38,004 bases of DNA, taken from NCBI GenBank assembly GCA_905480485.1, contig CAJQQM010000084.1, forward strand, positions 1-38,004. The letters are read 5' to 3'. Below are positions 10,301 through 17,553 of this stretch, piece by piece. Made by a program: the position numbers and the translations under genes. The first letter of the stretch is position 1. Every line of letters begins with the position of its first letter. The notes beneath the pieces are model-generated. The model was not told where the DNA came from. It ran no database searches and saw only the letters and a program-made list of their open reading frames with translations. Source of the DNA: an uncultured Aureispira sp. Lineage in GTDB: Bacteria; Bacteroidota; Bacteroidia; Chitinophagales; Saprospiraceae.

Positions 10301-11189
10301 CAAAACGATAACCTAAAATAGTTGACTTCCTAACCTTGCCATCTTTCTTTAAAGTATCGCCCAAAGCATTGATCATAGGTTTGGCTATGATTGGACCAGA
10401 GAAATAAGCATCAGCTCTGTTGGCCGCAAATGCATCTAGAAACTGTGAAGATTCTAATTGCACCCCAACTGAGAGTTTGGAAGATGGGCCTTTGGTAATA
10501 ATATTGGTAATTGCTCCGGTAGCATCACCAAACTCTGCAGGTACCCCTGAAGTGATAATTTGTACCTGATCAATTTCTGTCTCAGGAATACCGAAATTAC
10601 CAATCACACGAACACCGTCAATGTAGGTATCGTTAGAAGTACTACGACTACCGTTTGAGTTTATTGCTTCCCCTTCATCGGCTTGGTTAACACCTGCGGT
10701 TGTAGCAACAATACTACTAACGTTTCTTGTAGCAAGATTTTTGATATCCTCAGCGCCAAGTGTTTGTCCACCCGACGTAGCATCTTGTTCTATAAGAGGT
10801 ATACGGTAGCCTCTTACTATAATCTCCATGGACTTACCGGTACTATCGGTTAGTACATCAGTCCCTTCCTCCATTTCAATATCAAAACGGACTACTTTAC
10901 CAAGTGAGATAACAACGCCTTCTGTTTTGACGGTAGGAAAACCGACATAAGAAACAACTACATCGTAGGTACCCGCTTCAACATTCGAAAAGTTGTAATT
11001 ACCATCGAAGTCGGTTTGAGTTCCTGTAGTTTGAGTACCATTTTTTTCGAGCACGATGTTAGCAAAGGGGAGCCCTTCATCGCTGCCAACATCAATTACT
11101 TTTCCTTGCAAGCTTCCTGTAGTCTGAGCAAACATTGTAGCCCCAAGGAATAATAGTGTCAACAAAATTATGTAACGAACCATAACCAT
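7347..11189 (-). CDS. TonB-dependent receptor with N-terminal carboxypeptidase-regulatory-like domain (Oar-like layout)
   Basis: A 1280-residue outer-membrane receptor. Residues 1-22 are a signal peptide ending MFAQ. About 25-110 is a carboxypeptidase-regulatory-like beta-sandwich (GSLQGKVIDVGSDEGLPFAN, then FDGNYNFSNVEAGTYDVVVSYVGF in the same domain). About 135-235 is the plug (VSSIVATTAGVNQADEG, SNDTYIDGVRV, PAEFGDATGAITNIITK), and the rest is a 22-strand-type barrel ending RRIFLGLKFSF with a terminal Phe. Two in-frame ATGs lie at 11189 and 11183; either is possible. No SusD follows; the next gene is a 1363-residue exported protein and then a PorV-like barrel. That resembles Oar-type receptors more than nutrient SusC. 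In Myxococcus, Oar is implicated in protease export, so a role in export or in surface display of the downstream protein is a hypothesis only. Confidence 0.9.
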   Translation of the reverse strand: MVMVRYIILLTLLFLGATMFAQTTGSLQGKVIDVGSDEGLPFANIVLEKNGTQTTGTQTDFDGNYNFSNVEAGTYDVVVSYVGFPTVKTEGVVISLGKVVRFDIEMEEGTDVLTDSTGKSMEIIVRGYRIPLIEQDATSGGQTLGAEDIKNLATRNVSSIVATTAGVNQADEGEAINSNGSRSTSNDTYIDGVRVIGNFGIPETEIDQVQIITSGVPAEFGDATGAITNIITKGPSSKLSVGVQLESSQFLDAFAANRADAYFSGPIIAKPMINALGDTLKKDGKVRKSTILGYRFAGVYFTTLDDRPSALGSFKLKDDKLNEILAAPLVQNPSGLGTVYSADFLTENDLEPTLVRPNARTSYSVVNGKLDFKPNKDFYFVAGGQGQFNWGNSASTANRLFNYNYNPTFRSNTWRVSGRFRHSVSSTQPGGDDEEGDSTKTQSVFQNFSYELQGDYSQTNASNEDPRYNDRLWEYGYVGKFYQERIPVFQAVDSVPQTNSIGDTIGWDVNQGHAAFFNQFYAYEPDLDINPGLASYNNLVADQVGPTDFTGPIPFFGIPLDAMEVVNGLNTGARTSIYGLFNSPHQLGSGYGKSNSSQVRANVRVNFDLVMGQKSGNPIRHSILMGGTFEQRVQRSYSINPFSLWNVASQTVNNHISNAADPNRPTGEVYFDPFTQRQYDLYESLIRTDEEGNEVEMSLFGQRLRESLGLNKRDWVSIHEITPDQMQLEWFEPSTIITGNNQLVSYYGYDYLGNPSGTDVDFFSFFNETQTLDDGRVIKTRPIAPNKPIYVAGFIQDKFTYKDIICNLGVRFDSYDANTKVLNDPYSIVGYETAAQFESSSSIYAFGQSSSYSRPSNIGDDFAVYVNDNNKDASVIGFRDGEQWYDVSGLPVNTPGELGSTFVPALSGFGSSKIDPKGEEYRPEDAFRDYLPTLIIMPRIAFSFPISKEANFYANYDVLSQRPPEGALATPLTYYNFQELSTNNFIGNPNLKPQRTINYEVGYQQKLTDFSKFKLSILYREERDLIQIREYIRAYPNTYSTFGNSDFSTTKAFKLEYDMRENNNLRVLANYTLAFSEGTGSSPTSSSGIAAKELKYVFPLAFDQRHTFYLMFDYRFKSGDKYNGPKIGKFDLLENTGINLAFNVNSGRPYTRKEIPGGIGTSFSNRITDGSINGARMDWTFRVDLKFDRDIVIGKKSANPIRVNIYLRIQNLLNTQNPLGVYAVTGSSTDDGFLSLAGSPGPGFASSQPASYPLLYDLRMNNPYNISRPRRIFLGLKFSF

Positions 11190-11583
11190 ATGAACTTTAT
11201 AAAAGTTAAAAAATTAAACGTTTTTCAGAGATAACTACCTAAGCAGTTTCTCCTTTCTTGTATTGTGTCTAAGCTTGTTTGAAACTTAGGTTTATTGATG
11301 CGAAGTAGTTTTGAATTATTTTTATATTCTGCCTTTTTTCAAGAAAAAAGAGAAGGATGATAAAAATATATTCTACCGATTGTGGATTTTTCACTTTTTG
11401 AAAAAAACAAAATGTTAAATCATAACATTTACAAACATAAAAAAAATAAATATATAAACGTAAAGCTAATCAGACAGATAGACTAATAATCTCACGGATG
11501 AAATTTGCCTTAGGTTATTTTAGTATTAAATCTATCCTAAGATAGACAAACAAAAGTAAAATCAATATCCGACAAAACCAAGC
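11190..11583. other. Intergenic leader of the receptor operon, AT-rich
   Basis: This 394-base gap separates two minus-strand genes and must carry the receptor-operon promoter. On the minus strand I see two TAnnTTTG-type boxes: TATGTTTG (plus 11432-11439) and TACTTTTG (plus 11551-11558). Neither has a TTG at the usual ~19-base spacing. An AT-rich hairpin with arms CTTTTTT/AAAAAAG lies at 11333-11350. No ORF or RNA gene is recognised. A leader of about 240 bases would follow from the first box. Confidence 0.4.
11432..11439 (-). promoter_or_regulatory. Candidate -7 box (TATGTTTG) for the TonB-receptor operon
   Basis: The minus-strand sequence TATGTTTG matches the Bacteroidota TAnnTTTG -7 consensus and lies about 240 bases upstream of the receptor start. 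There is no good -33 TTG at normal spacing. The alternative TACTTTTG box is at 11551-11558. Confidence 0.35.
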
Positions 11584-12534
11584 CTACAGCATCATAATTC
11601 GATTTAGCAGAAATTTTGACAATCTTTTTTTGGACTCAACTGTCCACCCCGCCACGTGGGGGCTTAACAAAACATTACTTCTTTCAAATAGATTTTGATA
11701 ATCATTCTCTTCATCCATTGAATAAGTTTCTGGCTTTTCGTTTTCAAAAACATCCAAGGCTAAACCTGTCAGTTGTTTCTTATCAAGCGCCTTTAACAAA
11801 TCTTTAAGTTGAACGATATTCCCTCTAGATGTATTAACTAAGGTGATTTTTTTAGCAAATTGATTTAAAAAATGCGCATCTACCAAACCATTCGTTTCAG
11901 AAGTAGCTGGCAAATGCAAACTAAGCACATCAGCTTGCTTAAAAATAGCTTGCATTGTCGACTCCTGTACATGAGGATTTGACTGCCCAAAACCCTTAAG
12001 ATATTTATCATAAACAAGAATACGAACACCAAAGGAGGATAAACGCTTGGCAAATGCCTTACCGGTATATCCAAATCCTAGAATAGCAACCGTCTTATTC
12101 ATCAATTCCCATCCCCTATTCGATTCTCTATTCCATATCTTGTTTCGAACTTCGAAATCTGATTTTCTAAGTTTAATCGCCAAAGAAAGCAACATCGCCA
12201 TGGCATGTTCTGCTACTGCATCACAATTTCCGTCTGGTGAACGAATAACAGCTACTTTTTTTTGTGCACAATAATCCAAATCGATGATTTCTAAGCCAGA
12301 ACCTAAGCGTGCTACAAATTTGAGATGTAGGGCTTTATCTAATAAAACTCGATCGACTATAATTTTACTGTTGATCACCATACCAACAAATTGATGTGCT
12401 ATGCTGTGTACTTCTGCAAGTGGTATTTTGGGTCGATATTCGACATGATACCCATTTTGATTTAACCCGTCGATTAAATCCTGATGCACCGTATCGGTAA
12501 CAAGCACCTTCGTAGTCGGTTTAGAATGATTCAT
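11584..12534 (-). CDS. NAD-dependent D-2-hydroxyacid dehydrogenase (phosphoglycerate dehydrogenase-like)
   Basis: A 316-residue cytoplasmic oxidoreductase of the D-isomer-specific 2-hydroxyacid dehydrogenase family. The catalytic-domain motif SPDGNCDAVAEHAMAMLL is followed by a Rossmann NAD site, AILGFGYTGKAFAKRL (GxGxxG). The catalytic triad residues are visible: Arg in VNTSRGNIV, Glu in ALDVFENEKPE and His in LLSPHVAGW. Length fits the short form without the C-terminal ACT domain found in longer SerA enzymes. It could be the serine-pathway 3-phosphoglycerate dehydrogenase or a general D-2-hydroxyacid dehydrogenase; no serC neighbour is present to decide. A TATATTTG box lies about 41 bases upstream. 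Confidence 0.9.
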   Translation of the reverse strand: MNHSKPTTKVLVTDTVHQDLIDGLNQNGYHVEYRPKIPLAEVHSIAHQFVGMVINSKIIVDRVLLDKALHLKFVARLGSGLEIIDLDYCAQKKVAVIRSPDGNCDAVAEHAMAMLLSLAIKLRKSDFEVRNKIWNRESNRGWELMNKTVAILGFGYTGKAFAKRLSSFGVRILVYDKYLKGFGQSNPHVQESTMQAIFKQADVLSLHLPATSETNGLVDAHFLNQFAKKITLVNTSRGNIVQLKDLLKALDKKQLTGLALDVFENEKPETYSMDEENDYQNLFERSNVLLSPHVAGWTVESKKRLSKFLLNRIMML

Positions 12535-12574
12535 TGATTTATAATTCTATGGCTGTCGTTGAAATTAAGAACAA

Positions 12575-12582
12575 CAAATATA
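12575..12582 (-). promoter_or_regulatory. -7 promoter box (TATATTTG) for the dehydrogenase gene
   Basis: The minus-strand sequence TATATTTG matches TAnnTTTG exactly and lies 41 bases before the ATG at 12534, implying a leader of roughly 35 bases. The nearest upstream TTG is 24 bases away, longer than the usual 19-21. Confidence 0.5.
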
Positions 12583-12639
12583 AAATTATTGCCAAGCATT
12601 AAAAATCAATTAGCAATAAACTAATAAAAAGTAGAAAGC

Positions 12640-12658
12640 CGCAAACGGAACGTTGGCG
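12640..12658 (-). terminator. Possible weak terminator after ksgA
   Basis: Arms CGCAAACG and CGTTGGCG pair with one mismatch around a GAA loop. The minus-strand RNA then continues into a U-rich stretch (A-rich 12620-12637 on the plus strand). It lies about 40 bases past the ksgA stop. The U tract is interrupted, hence low confidence. Confidence 0.35.
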
Positions 12659-12696
12659 AAAATGACAAAGCGGAGTGTAGAAGTGAAGCTGTAAGA

Positions 12697-13476
12697 CTAA
12701 ATTGGGGAATGTTCAATAACTAGATTTGTAAGAGAAACATAGTCTTGAACAGAAAGATTTTCGGGGCGCTTTGTGAAGAGCTCCTGTGCAAATATAACGT
12801 TTTTTGGGAGAAATTGTTTCATTGAGTTCCTTAACATTTTTCTTCTCATGCCAAAAGCTGCCTTTACGACAGCCCTAAGCCTCTTTTCGGGGCATCCTAA
12901 ATTTTTAAAATTTTTTTTGCGGCTTAAACGAATGACAGCTGATTGTACTTTCGGAGGCGGTGTAAAATGTTCGGGGCCTATTGTAAATAAATACTCTACA
13001 TCATAAAATGCTTGCACCAAAACACTTAAAATACCATATGATTTTTTATTGGGTCCTGAGACAATTCTTTCAGCCACTTCTTTTTGGAACATACCGACCA
13101 TCTCTGGAATTTGTTCTTTGTGTTCTAGCATCTTGAAAACAATCTGCGAAGATATATTGTAAGGAAAATTCCCTATCAAAGCAAAAGAACCCTGATGCAC
13201 CTCACTTAGGTTCACTTTGAGAAAATCCTCTGCAATAATTGAGGGGAATAATGTAGGATAATGTTGCGTTAGATACGCTACCATATCGCGGTCTGCCTCA
13301 ATAACTTTTAATTGATGCATTTTATGTTCCATGAGGTATTTGGTGAGCATACCTTTGCCCGGACCCACTTCAACAATAGCATCATAGGCTTCTTTTTGAT
13401 TCAAAGCAAAAGCAATATCCTGAGCAATTTGCTCTTTGTTTAGAAAATGCTGGCCAAACGATTTTTTAGCTTTCAT
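12697..13476 (-). CDS. ksgA: 16S rRNA (adenine1518-N6/adenine1519-N6)-dimethyltransferase
   Basis: KsgA/RsmA transfers methyl groups from S-adenosylmethionine to two adjacent adenines of helix 45 in 16S rRNA during late 30S assembly. Visible motifs are the N-terminal KKSFGQHFLNKEQIAQ, the SAM-binding VEVGPGKGMLTKYL, the catalytic NFPYNISSQI, and the C-terminal AAFGMRRKMLRNSMKQF. I chose the ATG at 13474-13476 because the family begins immediately before the KKSFGQHFL block, giving 259 residues, close to the usual 260-270. Upstream in-frame ATGs at 13497 and 13545 would add unrelated residues. It is divergent from pdxA; in many Gammaproteobacteria pdxA and ksgA are instead adjacent on one strand, so the pairing is conserved but rearranged. 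Confidence 0.95.
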   Translation of the reverse strand: MKAKKSFGQHFLNKEQIAQDIAFALNQKEAYDAIVEVGPGKGMLTKYLMEHKMHQLKVIEADRDMVAYLTQHYPTLFPSIIAEDFLKVNLSEVHQGSFALIGNFPYNISSQIVFKMLEHKEQIPEMVGMFQKEVAERIVSGPNKKSYGILSVLVQAFYDVEYLFTIGPEHFTPPPKVQSAVIRLSRKKNFKNLGCPEKRLRAVVKAAFGMRRKMLRNSMKQFLPKNVIFAQELFTKRPENLSVQDYVSLTNLVIEHSPI

Positions 13477-13560
13477 AATAGGGTTGTGCTTGAACATTGA
13501 AAAAAGAAGCTTAATTGTCGCTGCTGACAAAATAGTAGTTGTCAACTATTAGTTACAGCA

Positions 13561-13568
13561 CAAAATTA
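13561..13568 (-). promoter_or_regulatory. Candidate -7 box (TAATTTTG) for ksgA
   Basis: The minus-strand sequence TAATTTTG matches TAnnTTTG and lies about 85 bases before the chosen ksgA start and 16 bases before the longest ATG. Transcription from here would make the longest ORF nearly leaderless, which mildly supports the internal start. No consensus -33 TTG was found. Confidence 0.4.
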
Positions 13569-13706
13569 ATAAAAAAAAGGCAGTATCTCTAACAGCTTTG
13601 TTTATATCCTGTAGACAATTCTATACGATAATGTCCTTGTTCATTTATTAAAACAACATATCCTTTATAAGCTGAGTCGCCTCTAAGGTTTTTCCATTTT
13701 TTTCAG

Positions 13707-13714
13707 TATCTTTG
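13707..13714 (+). promoter_or_regulatory. -7 promoter box (TATCTTTG) upstream of pdxA
   Basis: TATCTTTG matches TAnnTTTG exactly, 145 bases before the pdxA ATG. There is no clear TTG 17-23 bases upstream. The implied leader includes a 27-codon ORF and an inverted repeat at 13824-13844. Confidence 0.45.
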
Positions 13715-13859
13715 TTTTTTGATGAACACCAATTCTAAATTTACACCTGTACGCAAAAGTATTTTCAAAGCTACACATAATTTGTGGTTTTTTGACATTT
13801 TATAATTACGTGCACTAACTTCAGAATTTCTAATTCAGAAATTCAACACGTTAAGATTT

Positions 13860-15320
13860 ATGACAAATAATAAAATAAAAATAGGTATAACCGTAGGAGA
13901 TATTAATGGTATAGGCTTGGAAGTAATACTTAAAACCCTGTCTGATAAACGTTTGCTTAACTGGATAACTCCTGTGCTTTATGGGTCAACCAAGGTGGCC
14001 TCTTACCACAAAAATGTTGCAAAAATCAAAGACTTACCCCTACACAATTGTAAAGACATACACAGCCTCAATCCTAAAGCTGTTAATGTGATTAATTGTT
14101 GGATGGAAAATGTTAAGATATCTCTTGGAAAATGTTCTGAAGATGGTGGTAAGTATGCTACTTTTTCTTTAGAACAATCGATTGAGGATTTGAAAAATGG
14201 CCATATCGATGCTTTGGTGACTGCCCCTATCAACAAAAAAGCCATGCAGTTAAGCGGCTTTGATTTTCCGGGACACACAGAATACCTAACGCATCGATTT
14301 AATGCCCCACAAAATTTGATGTTGATGGTACACGACGACCTGAAAGTAGGCCTTGTGACCAATCACCTTCCGGTCAGTCAAATTGCTGAAACCTTGACTT
14401 CGTCTTTGATTTTACAAAAGATTGAGTTGATGAACGAAAGCCTAAAAATGGATTTTGGCATTGACAAACCTGCTATTGCATTATTGGGACTTAATCCTCA
14501 TGCCGGCGATAACGGTGTTTTGGGCAATGAAGAAACGGATATAATCATCCCTGCTATTGAGGAAGCCAAAAAGAAAGGAATACTTGCTATTGGCCCCTAT
14601 GCCGCTGATGGTTTCTTTGGTTCGGGTAATTACAAAAATTTCGATGGAATTCTTGCTATGTACCACGACCAAGGATTAGCGCCCTTCAAAGCACTTTCAT
14701 TTGGAGGTGGCATCAACTATACGGCTGGTTTACCGATCATTCGAACTTCACCTGACCACGGTACAGGATACGATATTGCTGGCAAAAACGAAGCTGATCC
14801 GCAATCTTTTAGAAAGGCCTTATACTTAGCACTTGATTGTTTCAAAATGCGCCAAGATTATGTAGAAAGAACAAGCAATCCTATGCAGGAAATTGATTTG
14901 AAAGATTTTGATAAAAAACAAAGTAAATATAAATCTAAGTCTAAAAACCGACGAGAGGATAGATCAGCTCAGATAAGCCCTCAAAAGAAAGAAATAGTCA
15001 CTGCAGAAACACCTTCTGATGAAACGCCCTCTAAAGAAGTTATTTCGGAAGGAACAGTTGAAGTTAATGAATCCCCTATTGTCGAACAAATTGAAGTAAT
15101 CAAAGACACTCAAGTTACAGCACTAGAAGAAAATGAACTGCAAGTTGAGGTCATCGAGGATACTGAGACAGTAGTACCAGAAGAAAATGACTTACAAATT
15201 GAAGTAATTGAAGATACTGAGACAGTGGTACAAGAAAAAAATACTCAGCAGCAAGAAGAAAATACGGTTAACATTGAAGTGGTAGAATCCTCTACAGAAG
15301 AAAAAGATACTTCCAATTAA
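13860..15320 (+). CDS. pdxA: 4-hydroxythreonine-4-phosphate dehydrogenase with long acidic repeat tail
   Basis: PdxA oxidises 4-phosphooxy-L-threonine in the DXP-dependent pyridoxal-phosphate pathway; it is a cytoplasmic metal-dependent homodimer. Family motifs include IGITVGDINGIGLEVILKTL, APINKKAMQLSGFDFPGHTEYL (split: metal-site His in GHTEYL), LNPHAGDNG and AMYHDQGLAPFKAL with the other two metal-ligand His residues, and RTSPDHGTGYDIAGKNEADP (cofactor/substrate region). The enzyme core ends near residue 345, the normal family length. About 140 further residues follow: a basic stretch (KKQSKYKSKSKNRRE) and then a strongly acidic low-complexity tail with three 18-residue repeats. The tail has no role in the known mechanism and is probably disordered. 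Start choice is the first ATG, immediately before the family N-terminus. Divergent from ksgA. Confidence 0.93.
   Translation: MTNNKIKIGITVGDINGIGLEVILKTLSDKRLLNWITPVLYGSTKVASYHKNVAKIKDLPLHNCKDIHSLNPKAVNVINCWMENVKISLGKCSEDGGKYATFSLEQSIEDLKNGHIDALVTAPINKKAMQLSGFDFPGHTEYLTHRFNAPQNLMLMVHDDLKVGLVTNHLPVSQIAETLTSSLILQKIELMNESLKMDFGIDKPAIALLGLNPHAGDNGVLGNEETDIIIPAIEEAKKKGILAIGPYAADGFFGSGNYKNFDGILAMYHDQGLAPFKALSFGGGINYTAGLPIIRTSPDHGTGYDIAGKNEADPQSFRKALYLALDCFKMRQDYVERTSNPMQEIDLKDFDKKQSKYKSKSKNRREDRSAQISPQKKEIVTAETPSDETPSKEVISEGTVEVNESPIVEQIEVIKDTQVTALEENELQVEVIEDTETVVPEENDLQIEVIEDTETVVQEKNTQQQEENTVNIEVVESSTEEKDTSN
15081..15242 (+). repeat. Three tandem 54-base (18-residue) repeats in the pdxA tail
   Basis: Units lie at 15081-15134, 15135-15188 and 15189-15242. 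They encode VEQIEVIKDTQVTALEEN, ELQVEVIEDTETVVPEEN and DLQIEVIEDTETVVQEKN. A degenerate fourth unit (NTVNIEVVESS) follows. Units two and three are the most similar, consistent with recent slippage or unequal exchange in a coding tandem repeat. Confidence 0.85.
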
Positions 15321-15358
15321 TAAGAAATACAAATGAATTTCAGCAGTATTGTTTGATA

Positions 15359-16957
15359 CTAAAAAGTAAGTAACTTACGAATAGCTTCTTGGTTTTTTAG
15401 TGTTCCGGCCGATTCTAGTTGGTATTTTAATTGCCCAGGTTCTGCTATGCTTTCATGTACCACCCAAAACTGATTGTCTTCGGTTATTGCCCACATCTTG
15501 CTCGATTCCGATATATTCATGCGTAATGCATGTATTTTATCCGTATTATTTACAGAGTAATACAATTGTTGATTTTTATCAGAGACAAATATTTGTTTGA
15601 TTGATATTTCTGAACCTTGTTTGTCGACATAGCTAGCTAAAACAGGCTGTTCCGTTTTAAGTTCCATTATTTTGCCGCAATTCCAAATACCAAATCTATT
15701 AATTGTAAAACGGTTGATTATTTTGCGACTAGCCATATCAGCAACTGTACTTGTATTTTTTTGCAATTGTTCGGCAGCAGCAACGACATCTAATTCCCAT
15801 TGTTTTAGTTGGGTATTGTACTGCTGCATTTGCTCTTCGTATATTTTTTGGGATAATTCTGTTGCTTTAATGGCAGGCCATATTTTTACTTTATGTTCAA
15901 TATTTTCATTATTCTCTGTTCTGATTAGTGTCAAGGTATACTCATGTGGTCCGAGGGGTTCTATATCCATCGAATTCCACTCATAATCGTAAATAAGGTC
16001 TCCATCCTTATCTTCTTTGGCTAAAAAATGAATATTCTCATCATACTTAGCTAATGAAGGAAATTCTTCTATATTTATATCAAAATTAAAAAGCACCATA
16101 TTATCTGGAACTCCTACTTTAAGAGGTGCAGTAGGCATTGACGCCGCTAAGGCAGTTTTGGCAGTTTCGTAAAATGAATCGTCAGGTGATAAACCAACTT
16201 TTTCGAGTTTTTCTTTATTTTCTAGAAGTTCAACATCATCCTTAGATTTGAACTGCCAGGCATCTTGCTGATTACTATAAACGAATACATCTAAATCGGC
16301 AGTTGGTAAACCCTCTATAGCGCTGCCATGTAGTGCAACATCTAAGGTTTTGTCTTGAGCCAAAAAAACAGGCTTACCATCTTGAAAACCTTTAATTTCC
16401 ATCATACCAACAGATTGTAAATTTTGATGTTGGTCGATCTCTTTCGGCACACCAGCCAAAAACATATCTATATGATCATTAAATTCTCTGTACTTAATTT
16501 GTACTGCCCCCATAACAGGTACACCTTGTTCGTCTATAAAGGCAGCCGGAGGCACTATTATTTGGGAGCCTGATTTGTACAGCAGCGTCTCTCCTACTGA
16601 GGCATTTTTAACAACTAAGTCTCCATAGGCAAGATCAAAAGATGGCAGTGGGGCCTGTAAAGAAAAAACTTCGCTAATTTGATCGTTCGGTTTCGAATCG
16701 AAAAAAGCCACCTCTTTAAGCATAAAAACCAATACAACTGAGGCCGCGATTGCAATTAGTGCAGAGGTTCCATATTTTACAAGCCAAGCAGGGCTCGTCT
16801 TTGTGGCCGTGGATTCTATTGCTCTTATTGGGGTTTCATCCGCTGGAGAAGCTTGCTGTTCAAACTTTGCAAAAAGGGTATCAAAGTCTTGATGCTTTTT
16901 GATTTGTTCTGAAGTAAGCTCAGGAGGATTTACCTTAATGTTGTATTGGTTCTTCAT
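15359..16957 (-). CDS. Single-pass membrane protein, probable anti-sigma or effector partner of the upstream ECF sigma factor
   Basis: A 532-residue protein with a cytoplasmic N-terminal ~60 residues, one membrane segment at about 62-81 (GTSALIAIAASVVLVFML) and a large exported C-terminal part. The N-terminal part lacks the HxxxCxxC signature of zinc anti-sigma factors. After the membrane segment comes a region (about 95-215) containing SGSQIIVPPAAFIDEQGVPV and VQIKYREFNDHIDMFLAGVP, a beta-rich pattern I have seen in Bacteroidota exported proteins but cannot name. Residues about 370-410 are helical and Gln-rich. The gene begins 29 bases after the sigma-factor stop on the same strand, the usual sigma/anti-sigma order, so regulation of that sigma factor is inferred from context only. 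It converges on pdxA with a 38-base gap. Confidence 0.65.
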   Translation of the reverse strand: MKNQYNIKVNPPELTSEQIKKHQDFDTLFAKFEQQASPADETPIRAIESTATKTSPAWLVKYGTSALIAIAASVVLVFMLKEVAFFDSKPNDQISEVFSLQAPLPSFDLAYGDLVVKNASVGETLLYKSGSQIIVPPAAFIDEQGVPVMGAVQIKYREFNDHIDMFLAGVPKEIDQHQNLQSVGMMEIKGFQDGKPVFLAQDKTLDVALHGSAIEGLPTADLDVFVYSNQQDAWQFKSKDDVELLENKEKLEKVGLSPDDSFYETAKTALAASMPTAPLKVGVPDNMVLFNFDINIEEFPSLAKYDENIHFLAKEDKDGDLIYDYEWNSMDIEPLGPHEYTLTLIRTENNENIEHKVKIWPAIKATELSQKIYEEQMQQYNTQLKQWELDVVAAAEQLQKNTSTVADMASRKIINRFTINRFGIWNCGKIMELKTEQPVLASYVDKQGSEISIKQIFVSDKNQQLYYSVNNTDKIHALRMNISESSKMWAITEDNQFWVVHESIAEPGQLKYQLESAGTLKNQEAIRKLLTF

Positions 16958-16986
16958 ATCTTATATCTTTAGCCTTTCTGATTGAA

Positions 16987-17553
16987 TCAACGGGCGAATT
17001 TTTTCTTCATTTTTTGCAATAATCTGTAGATTTTGACCTTCGCATTATTTTCGGTAATATCGAGTATATCCGCCACTTCCTTAAAGGGACGTTTTTCAAA
17101 AAACCGCAATTCTAACAACTCTACTTCAGCTGGTTTCAAGTCTTGTATCATCTCTTTCAGCAACTCAATGTTTAATTCTAAATCCTCTTTATCATCGTAT
17201 TCATCCACTAACTCCTTTGTTGTTCTTTCTTCTAGCGTAACAAGCCTATTCTTTTTAAGTTTTCTAAAGTGTTGGGCAATTTCGTTGCTTGCAATTCTAA
17301 AAAGCCAAGCCGAAAAAGGCACGCCCTTGTACACATATTTATCAATTTTCTGAAGTGCTTTCAAAAAAGTTTGGGATGTTAGGTCGGCGGCTAGGGCCTC
17401 ATCAGCGGTTCTTTTGTATACAAACCTAAATATAGGTTCGTAGTAACGGTTGTACAAGGTTCGAAATTTGGACGGCTCTTTTTGAGCCGCCTGAACTTCT
17501 AGCCATTCATCCTGCATTTCTTTTTGGCTGACTGTATATTTTGAAATCGACAT
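16987..17553 (-). CDS. ECF-type RNA polymerase sigma factor
   Basis: An extracytoplasmic-function sigma-70 protein of 188 residues. Region 2 is at about 20-95 (LYNRYYEPIFRFVYKRTADE, then ADLTSQTFLKALQKI and FSAWLFRIASNEIAQHFRK). Region 4 is at about 125-188 (LKPAEVELLELRFFEKRPFKEVADILD, split, followed by NNAKVKIYRLLQKMKK). I chose the ATG at 17551-17553 because a TATATTTG -7 box at 17636-17643 overlaps the start of the longer ORF (ATG at 17634), so the longer start would not lie properly within the transcript. The chosen length also matches typical ECF factors. It is followed by a single-pass membrane protein likely to control it. Confidence 0.92.
   Translation of the reverse strand: MSISKYTVSQKEMQDEWLEVQAAQKEPSKFRTLYNRYYEPIFRFVYKRTADEALAADLTSQTFLKALQKIDKYVYKGVPFSAWLFRIASNEIAQHFRKLKKNRLVTLEERTTKELVDEYDDKEDLELNIELLKEMIQDLKPAEVELLELRFFEKRPFKEVADILDITENNAKVKIYRLLQKMKKKFAR

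Larger units (their letters stand above)
13546..13859. other. Divergent ksgA-pdxA intergenic region
   Basis: It carries a minus-strand -7 box at 13561-13568 and a plus-strand TATCTTTG at 13707-13714. There is a 27-codon ORF at 13722-13805 starting 8 bases after the second box, and an inverted repeat (GAATTTC at 13824-13830, GAAATTC at 13838-13844) ending 15 bases before the pdxA ATG. The repeat could form a leader hairpin or an operator. I recognise no RNA gene. Confidence 0.45.

Noticed and set aside
7347-11189. Calling the receptor SusC of a polysaccharide-utilisation locus
   Set aside because: No SusD-like gene and no glycan-active enzyme is nearby; the next gene is a large exported protein of another type.
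13477-13545. Longer ksgA start at 13545
   Set aside because: The added residues are not part of the family, and the chosen start lies directly before the conserved KKSFGQHFL block; a -7 box sits only 16 bases from the longer start.
15345-15378. Terminator between convergent pdxA and the membrane-protein gene
   Set aside because: Only 5-base stems (AGTAT/ATACT and GTAAG/CTTAC) without proper U tracts; one lies inside the coding end.
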